Shown: positions 35,658 to 44,004, numbered from the stretch's first letter. The stretch: DNA of 64,000 bases from Paratissierella segnis (GCF_014385195.1 NZ_JACRTG010000004.1:1-64000); one strand, 5' to 3'. The notes: generated by a model from the letters alone, not told the origin. Made by a program: numbers and translations.

Positions 35658-36932
35658 CTAAAGATACATCAATACTTCTGCTTTAAACAGATTATCCGTA
35701 TAGCTATACTCAAGGAGTCCATTATATTTTTCAAGAGTGGACTCTATATTTTTGAGCCCAAGCCCGTGATTATCCTTATCATCTTTAGTGGTTATTAAAC
35801 CTTTGGCGCCTACAGATATCTTTCCATCAAAATTATTTTGGATTTGGATTATAAGTACCCCACGGTCATACTTTATAGATACCCAAATAGTTCTGTTTTC
35901 CTTTAATTTTTTCAAAGCTTCTACAGAATTATCGAGAAGATTTCCAAGGATAACAACCATGTCAAAAGATTCCAACTCCAAATCGGAAGGAACTTTAATA
36001 TCAAGATGGGTATTTACGCCTATGGACTTTACATAGTCAAGCTTATAATTTAATATACTGTCTATCACAAGATTTCCGGACTCCACAATTTTACTGTTAA
36101 AGGGGGCGTATTTTTCAAGCTGGTTTATATAGTTTAGAGCTCTGGAGATCTCATTTTCTCTTATAAGGGAGCCGATAGCTCCTATGTGGTTAGCTATATC
36201 GTGTTTTAGAGAAGCAGTTTTTTCTACAGAAGATTTCATAAGCCAAAATTGATTATCATAGTATCTTTTTTCCTGCTCCAATATGGATTTTTCAATCTTC
36301 ATTTCAGCAGAGGATTTCAGCGCATCATATAGGTAAAATAAGAGAACGATAATCAGAAATAAGAGAGAAATGATTATGCTTGCTTTGACAGTATGTATTT
36401 GTGAGTCTACAAGAGCAACCACTATATATAGGGAGCTTAAAGATATAATTAAAATGGACAACCAATAGCTTGTGGAAAGTTCGAAACCCTTTTTAATATT
36501 GCTATAGTTTTCAATAAACAAAGCTGCAAAAAATCCAATAAGTTTTGAGAAAATATATCCCAGTGAAAATGAATATCCTGGGTTTTTGCCAAATACGGAT
36601 ATGACCAGATAACCTGTTAATAAAGAAACAATAGTTTCTGAAATCATTAAAATTAAATATATTAAAAATACTGCTATAAATCTATTTTTATATGTAGCTT
36701 CATAATTAAATGAAATAAGAGCCAGTAATATAATATTACTTACAAGTGTAATGATAGGTATATTTACTATTAAATATAAGGCGCTTATAATGAAATAATA
36801 AGAAAAATAAGATAATATCTCTATTTTATTGTTTGAGGCTATATCTTTAAAAAATACATGCATAAGCTTATATATTGTATATACATATATCAATTCCGAT
36901 GACAGATAAATGATATAATTGTTTAAATCCAT
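35658..36932 (-). CDS. agrC: AgrC-like sensor histidine kinase (GHKL type)
   Basis: 424 aa. Residues 1-205 contain about six membrane segments, the AgrC-type sensor for a cyclic peptide. The phospho-acceptor is His244 in SLKHDIANHIGAIGSLI (the HDxxNH form of AgrC-type kinases). The ATPase N box is VILGNLLDNSVEAL and the G box NHGLGLKNIESTLEKY. The start is the ATG at 36932, with GGTGGAGGAGAATAAT before it, overlapping the end of agrA by position only 1 bp apart. Partner of the response regulator encoded just upstream. Confidence 0.92.
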   Translation of the reverse strand: MDLNNYIIYLSSELIYVYTIYKLMHVFFKDIASNNKIEILSYFSYYFIISALYLIVNIPIITLVSNIILLALISFNYEATYKNRFIAVFLIYLILMISETIVSLLTGYLVISVFGKNPGYSFSLGYIFSKLIGFFAALFIENYSNIKKGFELSTSYWLSILIISLSSLYIVVALVDSQIHTVKASIIISLLFLIIVLLFYLYDALKSSAEMKIEKSILEQEKRYYDNQFWLMKSSVEKTASLKHDIANHIGAIGSLIRENEISRALNYINQLEKYAPFNSKIVESGNLVIDSILNYKLDYVKSIGVNTHLDIKVPSDLELESFDMVVILGNLLDNSVEALKKLKENRTIWVSIKYDRGVLIIQIQNNFDGKISVGAKGLITTKDDKDNHGLGLKNIESTLEKYNGLLEYSYTDNLFKAEVLMYL

Positions 36933-36933
36933 A

Positions 36934-37653
36934 TTATTCTCCTCCACCAACCAATCTAATAAGCTTTTCTCTCATGGATTTTCTTCTGGATTGGCTTATT
37001 GGAAGTTCTATATTATTAGACATAATTACTCTATCGTACAAATAGGACCTTATATAAAGGTTATTTACTAAATAGGACTTGTGGATATAAAGGAAACCTA
37101 GATTTTTGACTTTATCATACACATAATCCATAGAACCATAAAAAGAATCCCTGCTATCTTTTGTAATTATATTTATCTTTCTATCATCACTTTCAAAGTA
37201 TATTATATCCTTTGACTCTATTTTGTTGTAAGTATGTCCTTTTTTATACTGAAAATAGCTATTTTTCGAGTTAATAATCCTAAGAGCAGTAAGAAATAAT
37301 TCCTCAACATGTTCTAAATGCAAAGGCTTAATTAAGAAATCTATCGGCCTTATTTGAAAAAGATCCATAGCATAGCTTTGTTTTCCTGAAATATATGCTA
37401 TCTGTGTGCTATCATCCATCATATCATTTCTGATTTTTAAGCCTAATTGAATACCATCCATATCCTCCATCTCAATGTCAAGAAATATTAAATCAAAGGA
37501 ATTTTCATCCATTATATGATTTAGCAGTTCTACTCCAGAGAAAAAAACATCAATTTCAACAAGGACTGAATGCTTTTTACCAAGTTCAATAAGCATTTTA
37601 TCAAGCTGAGAGGTAACTTCTACCACATCATCACAAATAGCAATTTTTAGCAT
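36934..37653 (-). CDS. agrA: AgrA-like LytTR response regulator
   Basis: 239 aa. The receiver domain has the acidic pair Asp8/Asp9 (IAICDD), phospho-acceptor Asp59 (LIFLDIEME) and the conserved Lys in FLIKPL. The C-terminal LytTR DNA-binding domain (about 140-235) shows DIIYFESDDRKINI, FLYIHKSYLVN and ISQSRRKSM. I chose the ATG at 37653 (AAAGGAGGG 7 nt before). It is transcribed away from agrD-agrB, with a LytTR-like direct repeat in between. Confidence 0.92.
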   Translation of the reverse strand: MLKIAICDDVVEVTSQLDKMLIELGKKHSVLVEIDVFFSGVELLNHIMDENSFDLIFLDIEMEDMDGIQLGLKIRNDMMDDSTQIAYISGKQSYAMDLFQIRPIDFLIKPLHLEHVEELFLTALRIINSKNSYFQYKKGHTYNKIESKDIIYFESDDRKINIITKDSRDSFYGSMDYVYDKVKNLGFLYIHKSYLVNNLYIRSYLYDRVIMSNNIELPISQSRRKSMREKLIRLVGGGE

Positions 37654-37695
37654 GTCCATCCCTCCTTTAATTATTAACATTATACCAATAATTTT

Positions 37696-37729
37696 AAATT
37701 TCTACAAAAATATATATAAATTTCTACAA
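37696..37729. promoter_or_regulatory. Direct repeat, putative AgrA (LytTR) binding site
   Basis: AAATTTCTACAA occurs at 37696-37707 and again at 37718-37729, a period of exactly 22 bp (two helical turns). LytTR regulators bind tandem 9-bp sites spaced this way. It lies in the divergent agrA/agrD promoter region. The half-site does not match the staphylococcal consensus closely, so the assignment rests on spacing and place. Confidence 0.65.
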
Positions 37730-37797
37730 TATCCGGCACGAATAATATAAAAATGCTATTATTAAATTGCCAAAAGAATATGAAAGGAGGGAAGACA

Positions 37798-37941
37798 ATG
37801 AAAAAGATATTATTATATATCAGTAGTTTAGTTGCCAGCTTTGCGTTTATAGTTACTTCATCAAATGTAAATACAACATGTGCTTTCCTAATTCATCAAC
37901 CTAAACTGCCGCAGGGAGCAGAAAAATTATCTAAGCATTAA
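37798..37941 (+). CDS. agrD: AgrD-like cyclic autoinducer peptide precursor
   Basis: 47 aa. An N-terminal amphipathic/hydrophobic segment (about 1-22) precedes SSNVNTTCAFLI and a C-terminal tail HQPKLPQGAEKLSKH with the conserved P-x-x-x-x-x-L pattern of AgrD tails. By analogy with staphylococcal AgrD (Cys plus four residues), the predicted macrocycle is a thiolactone between Cys28 and Ile32 (CAFLI). GAAAGGAGGGAAGACA precedes the ATG at 37798. The stop codon overlaps the agrB start by one base. Confidence 0.88.
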   Translation: MKKILLYISSLVASFAFIVTSSNVNTTCAFLIHQPKLPQGAEKLSKH

Positions 37942-38522
37942 TGATAGGAGCATTTGCAGATAAGATAACGAATTACCTTATGAAAAACGGATTTGTTCCG
38001 CGTGAAGATCGAGAGATTTATGCATATGGTTTGCACCTAGGCATAATAATGATTATAAACTTTATAACTTTCATTTTAATCGGTTTATTTTTCAAAATGG
38101 TCAAAGAAAGTTTAGTGTTTATGATATTTTATATTCCTTTGAGAACCTATGCAGGAGGATATCATGCTAAAACACCGACAAGGTGTTATTTCCTATCTAT
38201 ACTTATGATTCTATCAGTGCTTTTGGCTGTAAAGACTGCTTCTTGGACAAATTCTATGGTTATAGGTATGTCGTTGTTAAGTGGGATAACCATATTTGCT
38301 CTAGTGCCTGTAGAGGATGGAAATAAACCTTTATCTAATTCACAAGTGATACGATATAAGAAAGTGGCAAGAATGATTTTGGCAATTGAACTGATTGGAA
38401 TTTCAATATTATTATACGGAGGATATTTTAACATAACCTTACCTATGGCATTGTCAATTGTGACTATAAGCATTATGGTCATTCTTGGTAGGGTGAGAAA
38501 TAAGCTAAATGTCATAAAATAA
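37941..38522 (+). CDS. agrB: AgrB-like membrane protease/cyclase
   Basis: 193 aa with 5-6 membrane segments. The catalytic His75 and Cys82 lie in RTYAGGYHAKTPTRCYF, the signature of the AgrB family. It cleaves the AgrD tail and forms the thiolactone during export. It is translationally coupled to agrD (ATG shares a base with the agrD TAA). Confidence 0.94.
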   Translation: MIGAFADKITNYLMKNGFVPREDREIYAYGLHLGIIMIINFITFILIGLFFKMVKESLVFMIFYIPLRTYAGGYHAKTPTRCYFLSILMILSVLLAVKTASWTNSMVIGMSLLSGITIFALVPVEDGNKPLSNSQVIRYKKVARMILAIELIGISILLYGGYFNITLPMALSIVTISIMVILGRVRNKLNVIK

Positions 38523-38896
38523 GTATAATATGTCGAAAGCGGATCACTAGAGAAAAGAAATAAAAAGGGGTATAGGGATATATAATAAATTGTAAGTTAT
38601 TAAAGTAGAAAACATTTTTATGATGTTGGTATGCCAATTATGGTGTTTTTGCACTAATACTAGCAAATTGCGCATATTAGTCAAGAAAATTCTATCGGTG
38701 ATGTACTTTAAGTGTATAATTATGATAAGATTAGTAAATGAGTAAATATCAATATTCTAGGGGAAGTGAGATATTATCTCATTACATTGCATTACTATAT
38801 AATTTTAATGACTTGATATTTTGCTTTGACTGTAATTTCTTATTTGTATTATGAATTTATATACCAATTTATGTTGCTAGTAAAGAAGCTGACAAC
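38523..38896 (+). other. ORF-less stretch after agrB ending in an orphan terminator
   Basis: No ORF with a ribosome site is seen in 370 bp. Candidate elements: TATAAT at 38715-38720 (poor -35), a 15-bp palindrome TGAGATA-T-TATCTCA (38767-38781), and TTGACT (38826-38831) with TATTAT 15 bp later. The only strong signal is the terminator at 38897-38934. A small RNA or a long agr 3' UTR is possible but unproven. Confidence 0.4.
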
Positions 38897-38934
38897 AAAT
38901 AGGCTGCATCAAAAAAAGATGCAGCCTATTTGTT
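38897..38934 (+). terminator. Strong rho-independent terminator, 375 bp after agrB
   Basis: AAATAGGCTGCATC (38897-38910), loop of seven A, GATGCAGCCTATTT (38918-38931), then GTTT. The 14-bp stem is perfect. It could end the agrDB transcript or an RNA starting in the preceding gap. Confidence 0.85.
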
Positions 38935-39008
38935 TATAACGAATGAGCTCTTTCTCTTTTTTTATGCTATTATAATCTATAGTAATATTTATTATGAGAG
39001 GAAATTAA

Positions 39009-40150
39009 ATGGATATGGTCAGTATTGTAAAATGTATAGAATATGATTATAATGAAGTGCTAAATTCGGTTAAAAAGTGTCTAGATGGCATCGAAGGGAT
39101 TAAGAAGATTGAAAAGGGCAGCAGAGTTCTGGTAAAAACCAATCTGCTAAAGAAAAACAAACCAGAGGATGGAGTTACGACACATCCATATATAGTAGAA
39201 GGCGTAGTAAGATATCTTCAAGATCTGGATTGTCAGGTAATAGTAGGGGATAGCCCCGGTGGTCCGTTAACAAAGAGAATACTAAAAGGAATATATGAAA
39301 CATCAGGTTTGATTGGAGTACAAGAGAGAACAGGCTGTGAGTTAAACTATGATGTAGATTCAAAGGATATTTATAATGAAAATGCAGAATTTGTAAAGCA
39401 TATGAAAATTGTAAAAGCTTTCGATGAAGTGGATTATGTAGTTTCCTGTGCAAAGCTTAAAACCCATGGGATGATGACTTATACAGGAGCGGTCAAGAAT
39501 CTGTTCGGAGTTATCCCCGGTGTAACTAAAGCGGATTATCATCTTAAGATGAATGACTCAAATAATTTTGCAAATATGTTGTTGGATATATGTGAATATA
39601 TAAATCCCGTTTTCTTTATTATAGATGCAATTGAATGTATGGAAGGCAACGGACCTTCTTCGGGAGATATACGAAAAGTAGGACTGATTATGGCATCTGA
39701 AAACCCTTATTTGTTGGATTATTTTGCTGTAAAAGTTGCTGGTATAGACTATAAGTTGGTACCAACTATAACCGAATCCTTGAAAAGAAATTTACTTAAA
39801 ATTAGTGATATAGAAAAAATTCCTTTAAATATAGGTGTGATGGCGTCAAACCATTTAAACTACCTAACTCTATAAATATTAACTTTATAGGAGGTAGGGT
39901 TCCGAGATTTGTAGAGGACTTCGTTAACAATTATTTAAGACCTATGCCTGTGGTGAATAAAGGGAAATGTATATCTTGTAAAATATGCATGGAAAATTGC
40001 CCTGCTAAAGTAATTACTATGCAAAATAGTAAACCTAAGATTAATACAAAGAATTGCATAAGATGTTTTTGCTGTCATGAATTATGTCCTAAAAAGGCTA
40101 TAGATATAAAAGAACACCCTATACATAGGTTGATATTTGGACAAAAATAA
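39009..40150 (+). pseudogene. DUF362-ferredoxin fusion protein gene with a one-base frameshift
   Basis: The first frame (39009-39875) encodes a DUF362 domain (VLVKTNLLKKNKPEDGVTTHP, VGDSPGG, KLKTHGMMTYTGAVKNLFG). Near 39838-39845 the reading should pass to another frame: DGVKPFKLPNSINI then FIGGRVPRFVEDFVNNYLRP, running without stop into the 2x[4Fe-4S] ferredoxin part at 39944-40150 (CISCKICMENCP and CIRCFCCHELCP). Adding one base restores a protein of about 380 aa, the usual DUF362-ferredoxin length. Either inactivated or a sequence error; the two parts could also be made separately. Confidence 0.85.
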
Positions 40151-40173
40151 GGATGGGCTTTCCATCCTTATTT
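40145..40173 (+). terminator. Rho-independent terminator after the DUF362 gene
   Basis: AAATAAGGATGG (40145-40156) pairs with CCATCCTTATTT (40162-40173); the stop codon lies in the stem. Confidence 0.8.
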
Positions 40174-40191
40174 CATTTCAATGATTATTAT

Positions 40192-40419
40192 TTAATCATA
40201 TAATTCTGGATCTTTAGGATTTTGTAAAATGATATTGGATGAATGAATCAAGGCATCTAATCCCTTATTAAAAGGATCATCGGGATATGGATTTTCATTT
40301 TCATAAATGTAATCTGTAATACCAACATAATCTATATCATCTAATTCATCCAAATTTGGATTTGAATCTTCATTAAAATCTTCGAAGGTAATGTCATAAT
40401 TTTTAGGCCTTTTTTTCAT
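40192..40419 (-). CDS. Small acidic hypothetical protein (75 aa)
   Basis: Very acidic, rich in Asp, Asn and Tyr (FEDFNEDSNPNLDELDDIDYVG), with a possible short helix near the end (FNKGLDALIHSSNIIL). No signal peptide. The ATG at 40419 follows CGGAGGTGTTTAT. I do not recognise a family. Confidence 0.6.
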   Translation of the reverse strand: MKKRPKNYDITFEDFNEDSNPNLDELDDIDYVGITDYIYENENPYPDDPFNKGLDALIHSSNIILQNPKDPELYD

Positions 40420-40449
40420 ATAAACACCTCCGAAACTAGTATATCCAAA

Positions 40450-40486
40450 TTCACAATTCACAATTCACAATTCACAATTCACAATT
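40450..40486. repeat. Tandem TTCACAA heptamer array (five units)
   Basis: Five perfect head-to-tail copies of TTCACAA between two minus-strand genes, ending at the metQ stop codon. Member of the dispersed heptamer family also at 9550, 49141, 61518 and 63030. Confidence 0.92.
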
Positions 40487-41285
40487 AAAATGCCGGTACT
40501 ACTCCACCATCATAGTTTTCCTCGATGAATTTTCTAACTTTATCTGACTGCAAAGCTTTTAACAATTTTTGAAACTTTTCTTGATTTTCTTCACCCTCTC
40601 TTACAGCTACAATATTAGCATAAGGTGAGTCTTTATCCTCTATTATTAATCCGTCATTAACCGGGTTCAATCCTGCTTCCAAAGCATAATTCCCATTGAT
40701 TACAGCGCCATCAACATCATCTAGTACTCTTGGAAGCCCTGCAGCTTCCAAAGCTGTTATTTTTATGTTTTTAGGGTTTTCAACTATATCTTTTTCCGTA
40801 GCACTTAGTCCGGCACCTTCTTTTAATTTAATTAATCCGTTGTGCTCCAATAAAATCAATGCCCTGCCCCCGTTAACACTATCATTTGGAACTACGATCT
40901 CAGCATTATTGGGTATTTCGTCCAAAGAATTATATTTATTTGAATACAATGCCATAGGTTCAACATGTACACTTCCCAAAGATATCAATTTTACGTTTTG
41001 CTTAGCAACAAAATCTTCTAAATAAGGAAGATGCTGAAAGAAATTTGCATCCAATTCTCCATCGTTTAAAGCAATATTTGGCTGGACATAATCTGTAAAG
41101 GTAACTGTCTTAACCTCTATACCTTCTTTTTTCAAATCATCAATTACCAATGAAATTAGTTTTTCATGGGGTTCAGGGGACACTCCAATGATTATTTCAT
41201 TATCTTTTTCTGACTTTTCACTGTAGCCTGCTAATAAGGATAAAGATAAAATAGATATTATTAAAATTGAAAATATTTTTTTCAT
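40485..41285 (-). CDS. metQ: Methionine ABC transporter substrate-binding protein, lipobox Cys lost
   Basis: 266 aa NlpA/MetQ family. IIGVSPEPHEKLISLVIDDLKKEGIEVKTVTFTDYVQPNIALNDGELDANFFQHLPYLEDF and AIVVPNDSVNGGRAL-type wording are diagnostic, here summarised by VPNDSVNGGRALILL and YDGGVVPAF at the end. The signal region reads LSLLAGYSEK where the family has LLAGCSEK: the lipobox Cys is Tyr (codon TAC). Without it the protein should not be lipidated. Last gene of metNIQ under a SAM riboswitch. Confidence 0.93.
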   Translation of the reverse strand: MKKIFSILIISILSLSLLAGYSEKSEKDNEIIIGVSPEPHEKLISLVIDDLKKEGIEVKTVTFTDYVQPNIALNDGELDANFFQHLPYLEDFVAKQNVKLISLGSVHVEPMALYSNKYNSLDEIPNNAEIVVPNDSVNGGRALILLEHNGLIKLKEGAGLSATEKDIVENPKNIKITALEAAGLPRVLDDVDGAVINGNYALEAGLNPVNDGLIIEDKDSPYANIVAVREGEENQEKFQKLLKALQSDKVRKFIEENYDGGVVPAF

Positions 41286-41303
41286 TTATATTCCTCCAAT
41301 AAT

Positions 41304-41945
41304 TTATTTTTTGTTAATACTGGTTGATAGTTTATTTCCTAAAAATTGTATTGATTGTACCAAAAAAACAATAATTAAAACTGAATAAATCATAACATCT
41401 GTTTTAAAACCATAATATCCAAAACGTATTGCCAAATCTCCCAGGCCACCGCCGCCAAGAGCTCCTGCCATAGCGGAATATCCGATTAGATTGATTATAG
41501 TAAGGGTTATTCCCAATATAATAGAGGGCATGGCTTCGGGTATCAATACCTTGAAAATAATTTGTGGAATACTGGCACCCATGGATAGGCTTAATTCAAT
41601 TACACCTTTATCTACTTCTTTAAAGCTACTTTCCATAACTCTGGCAACGAAAGGAGCAGCTGCTATGGATAATGGAATTATAGTAGCAGTAGTCCCTATT
41701 CTTGTACCAACTATGAGTTTGGACAATGGAAACAATAAAATCATAAGAATTAAAAATGGAAATGATCTTAATGCATTAATTATTCCATTGAGAATTTTAT
41801 TAAGTAGCGGTTGTTCCCATATATTGCCCTTTTCAGTTACTACTAGGAGTACCCCTAAAGGGAATCCTAACAGTACCGAGAAAATAGTAGAGAATAATAC
41901 CATATATAGGGTTTCCATTAAAGGTTGTACAAATAAATCAGCCAT
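41304..41945 (-). CDS. metI: Methionine ABC transporter permease
   Basis: 213 aa with five membrane segments. ETLYMVLFSTIFSVLLGFPLGVLLVVTE at the start and GYSAMAGALGGGGLGDLAIRFGY near the end are typical of MetI. It abuts metN and is followed 18 bp later by metQ. Confidence 0.96.
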   Translation of the reverse strand: MADLFVQPLMETLYMVLFSTIFSVLLGFPLGVLLVVTEKGNIWEQPLLNKILNGIINALRSFPFLILMILLFPLSKLIVGTRIGTTATIIPLSIAAAPFVARVMESSFKEVDKGVIELSLSMGASIPQIIFKVLIPEAMPSIILGITLTIINLIGYSAMAGALGGGGLGDLAIRFGYYGFKTDVMIYSVLIIVFLVQSIQFLGNKLSTSINKK

Positions 41946-42949
41946 TATATCACCTCCACATGTACATTTTCATTTTTAAGATATGAAAGTGCACGATTTA
42001 TTTCATCATCTTCACCAATGAATTCCAGCATCAGATATCCAACATTTGTTGCTTGCAGCTTGTTGATATTTCCGGAAAGTATATTTATATTTATATCGAA
42101 ATTTTTCATAACTTCTGAAATTATAGGTTTTTTTGCACTATTTCCAAGATAACTTAGTCTAATAATTTTTCCTTGAAAATCATCAGGATTTATAAACTCA
42201 TCGTCTATATTTTCAGGTATAGCATTTACAAAATTTTTAGCAGTCTTAGTTTGTGGTGATTTAAACAAATTTTCAACGGTATTTACTTCTATAATTCTTC
42301 CATTTTCCATGATTGCAACTCTATCGCATATTTCCTTAACTACTTCCATTTGATGTGTTATCATTACAATGGTAAGTCCAAGTTCCTTCCTAATTTTATT
42401 TAGTAGAGAAAGTATGGACTTAGTTGTTTTTGGATCAAGTGCAGAAGTACCTTCATCACTTAATAACAATTTTGGCTTATTAGCTATGGCTCTGGCAATT
42501 GCCACCCTTTGTTTTTGTCCGCCGCTAAGTTGGCTTGGATAGGCATATTTTTTATCTGTCAATTCAACGTAAGATAATAGTTCGTTTACTCTATTTTCAA
42601 TTTGTTCACTACTTTGTCTTTCTAATTGTAATGGGAAAGCAATATTTTCATATACTGTTTTTTGAGAAAGAAGATTGAAATGCTGAAAGATCATGCCAAT
42701 TTCCTTCCTTTGTTTCCTTAAATCCTCCTTGCCCAATCCCGTTATATCAATTCCATCTATAACAATCTTTCCGCTTGAAGGTTCTTCTAGTCTATTGACA
42801 CATCTTATAAGGGTAGATTTACCGGCACCGCTTAAACCGATAATACCAAAAATCTCCCCTTTTTCTATTTTAAGATTGACTTCTTTGACTGCAGTTAAGG
42901 TATCTTCTCCTACTATAAAGTTTTTCGTGAGATTTTCAATTTGTATCAT
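41945..42949 (-). CDS. metN: Methionine ABC transporter ATP-binding protein
   Basis: 334 aa. Walker A GLSGAGKSTL, signature LSGGQKQRVAIARA, Walker B LLLSDEGTSALDP (the DEAT-like form of MetN) and H-loop MITHQM. The C-terminal NIL domain (about 255-334) is the allosteric methionine-sensing domain. First gene after the SAM riboswitch. Confidence 0.96.
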   Translation of the reverse strand: MIQIENLTKNFIVGEDTLTAVKEVNLKIEKGEIFGIIGLSGAGKSTLIRCVNRLEEPSSGKIVIDGIDITGLGKEDLRKQRKEIGMIFQHFNLLSQKTVYENIAFPLQLERQSSEQIENRVNELLSYVELTDKKYAYPSQLSGGQKQRVAIARAIANKPKLLLSDEGTSALDPKTTKSILSLLNKIRKELGLTIVMITHQMEVVKEICDRVAIMENGRIIEVNTVENLFKSPQTKTAKNFVNAIPENIDDEFINPDDFQGKIIRLSYLGNSAKKPIISEVMKNFDININILSGNINKLQATNVGYLMLEFIGEDDEINRALSYLKNENVHVEVI

Positions 42950-42975
42950 TATTACACCTCATTTGTTTTTTACAT

Positions 42976-43112
42976 TAAAAAAACCTCTTGATAAAAGAGG
43001 CGGCCGTTCCTCTCTCATCTCTCGGTAAATACCGTTGGAATTAGCACCTTGTAATTTCACAGGTTGCTGGGCTTCATCGGGCCAATCCCTCCACCTCTCT
43101 GGATAAGAGTTA
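42976..43112 (-). ncRNA. SAM-I riboswitch (S-box) leader of metNIQ
   Basis: On the minus strand CTCTTATCCAGAGAGGTGGA, GGGATTGGCCCGATGAAGCC, CAGCAACC and the matching GGTGCTAATTCC are the S-box core in order, followed by ACCGAGAGATGAGAG. The terminator CCTCTT-TTATC-AAGAGG with seven T is at 42977-43000. High SAM should terminate transcription before metN. Confidence 0.96.
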
Positions 43113-43195
43113 TGATTTTCTAACGAATAGGAAAATTAAACTTTATAATGAGAATTTCCTTAAGTTTTCGATAGAAACTTTTCAATTTAAATTTT

Positions 43196-43224
43196 ATTCT
43201 ATATCTTATCATTTGCTTTGTCAA
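43196..43224 (-). promoter_or_regulatory. Promoter of the metNIQ operon
   Basis: TTGACA (43224-43219), 17 bp, TAGAAT (43201-43196) on the minus strand, about 85 bp before the riboswitch. Confidence 0.88.
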
Positions 43225-43299
43225 CTAAAATTTTAGAATATTGTGGTTATATTTTGATAATGTCACCTATAATTATCTTTTAAGACCCCATGGCTTGAC

Positions 43300-43583
43300 C
43301 CTAAAATCGTAGATCCCTCGTTGCACTCAAGGATGACACCAGCAGTGATTATACTGCCTTTTATCAACTGTATTTTCACTGTTGCTTATCACTTTGCCCT
43401 ATGTTTTACCTATTACCTATTACTTATTACCGATTACCTATCTTTCCTGTTTTTCACTCTTAGTTCTTAACTCTTCATATCTTAAAACCAGAGATCCTTC
43501 GGTAGTTAAGTTAATCCTGCCCGTCTCGCCCTTAGATTACAAAGGGTACACAGCAGGACGACCCAAGGGTCGATTGTGAATTG
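43300..43583. repeat. Dispersed intergenic repeats
   Basis: The 600-bp gap 43113-43731 has no credible gene. GTAGATCCCTCGTTGCACTC followed by AAGGATGACA (about 43308-43337) belongs to a family also seen twice in inverted orientation at 46376-46489. The module at 43516-43583 matches 9493-9559 closely and ends in TTGTGAATTG. Between them is a low-complexity TTACCTATTACC run (about 43405-43440). Confidence 0.75.
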
Positions 43584-43598
43584 ATTTGTGTATTGCCT

Positions 43599-43627
43599 TT
43601 GTTCATTTAAGTAAAAAGTGTTATAAT
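43599..43627 (+). promoter_or_regulatory. Predicted promoter of the hydrogenase genes
   Basis: TTGTTC (43599-43604), 17 bp, TATAAT (43622-43627), about 105 bp before the first start codon. Confidence 0.6.
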
Positions 43628-43731
43628 TAAATAAATTGTAAACCGTCATTTGTATGTAGATAATTTAACAATATTGTTATATAATTAATTGTGAAAGATA
43701 TTTAGTATAAAAGATTAATAGGAGGAGTTTC

Positions 43732-44004
43732 ATGAAAATTAAAGTATGCATGGGTTCAAATTGCACTTTATTGGGAGCAATGAATTTACTGGACCAAATT
43801 GAGGATTTAAAGGGTATTCTTGAAAGTAATGATGAGAAATATAATGACGAAAAATTGGAAATTGAGCCTGTTACATGTATGGGTTATTGCAAAAAGATGG
43901 GTACTGGTATTTCGCCCGTAGTTATGTTAGATGGCGATATTATTTTCAATGCCACCGGTCAGATCGTTATGGAAAAGATTATGGATAAAAAGATAAAGGA
44001 TTAA
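43732..44004 (+). CDS. Small thioredoxin-like [2Fe-2S] protein
   Basis: 90 aa. KVCMGSNCTLLGA and PVTCMGYCKKMGTGISPVVMLDG give the C-x4-C and C-x3-C spacing of the NuoE/HydC-type thioredoxin-like [2Fe-2S] ferredoxin. It lies 29 bp before the [FeFe] hydrogenase gene and probably serves as an electron-transfer partner. AGGAGGAGTTTC precedes the ATG. Confidence 0.87.
   Translation: MKIKVCMGSNCTLLGAMNLLDQIEDLKGILESNDEKYNDEKLEIEPVTCMGYCKKMGTGISPVVMLDGDIIFNATGQIVMEKIMDKKIKD

Noticed and set aside
38620..38745. A 41-codon Cys-containing frame in the gap after agrB
   Set aside because: No ribosome site precedes its ATG and the composition is not peptide-precursor-like; I see no reason to call it a gene.
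40450..40486. CRISPR array
   Set aside because: The units are 7 bp and contiguous with no spacers, and no cas gene is near.
43382..43579. A 65-codon frame in the met/hydrogenase gap
   Set aside because: It runs through low-complexity TTACC repeats and a dispersed repeat module, with no ribosome site.
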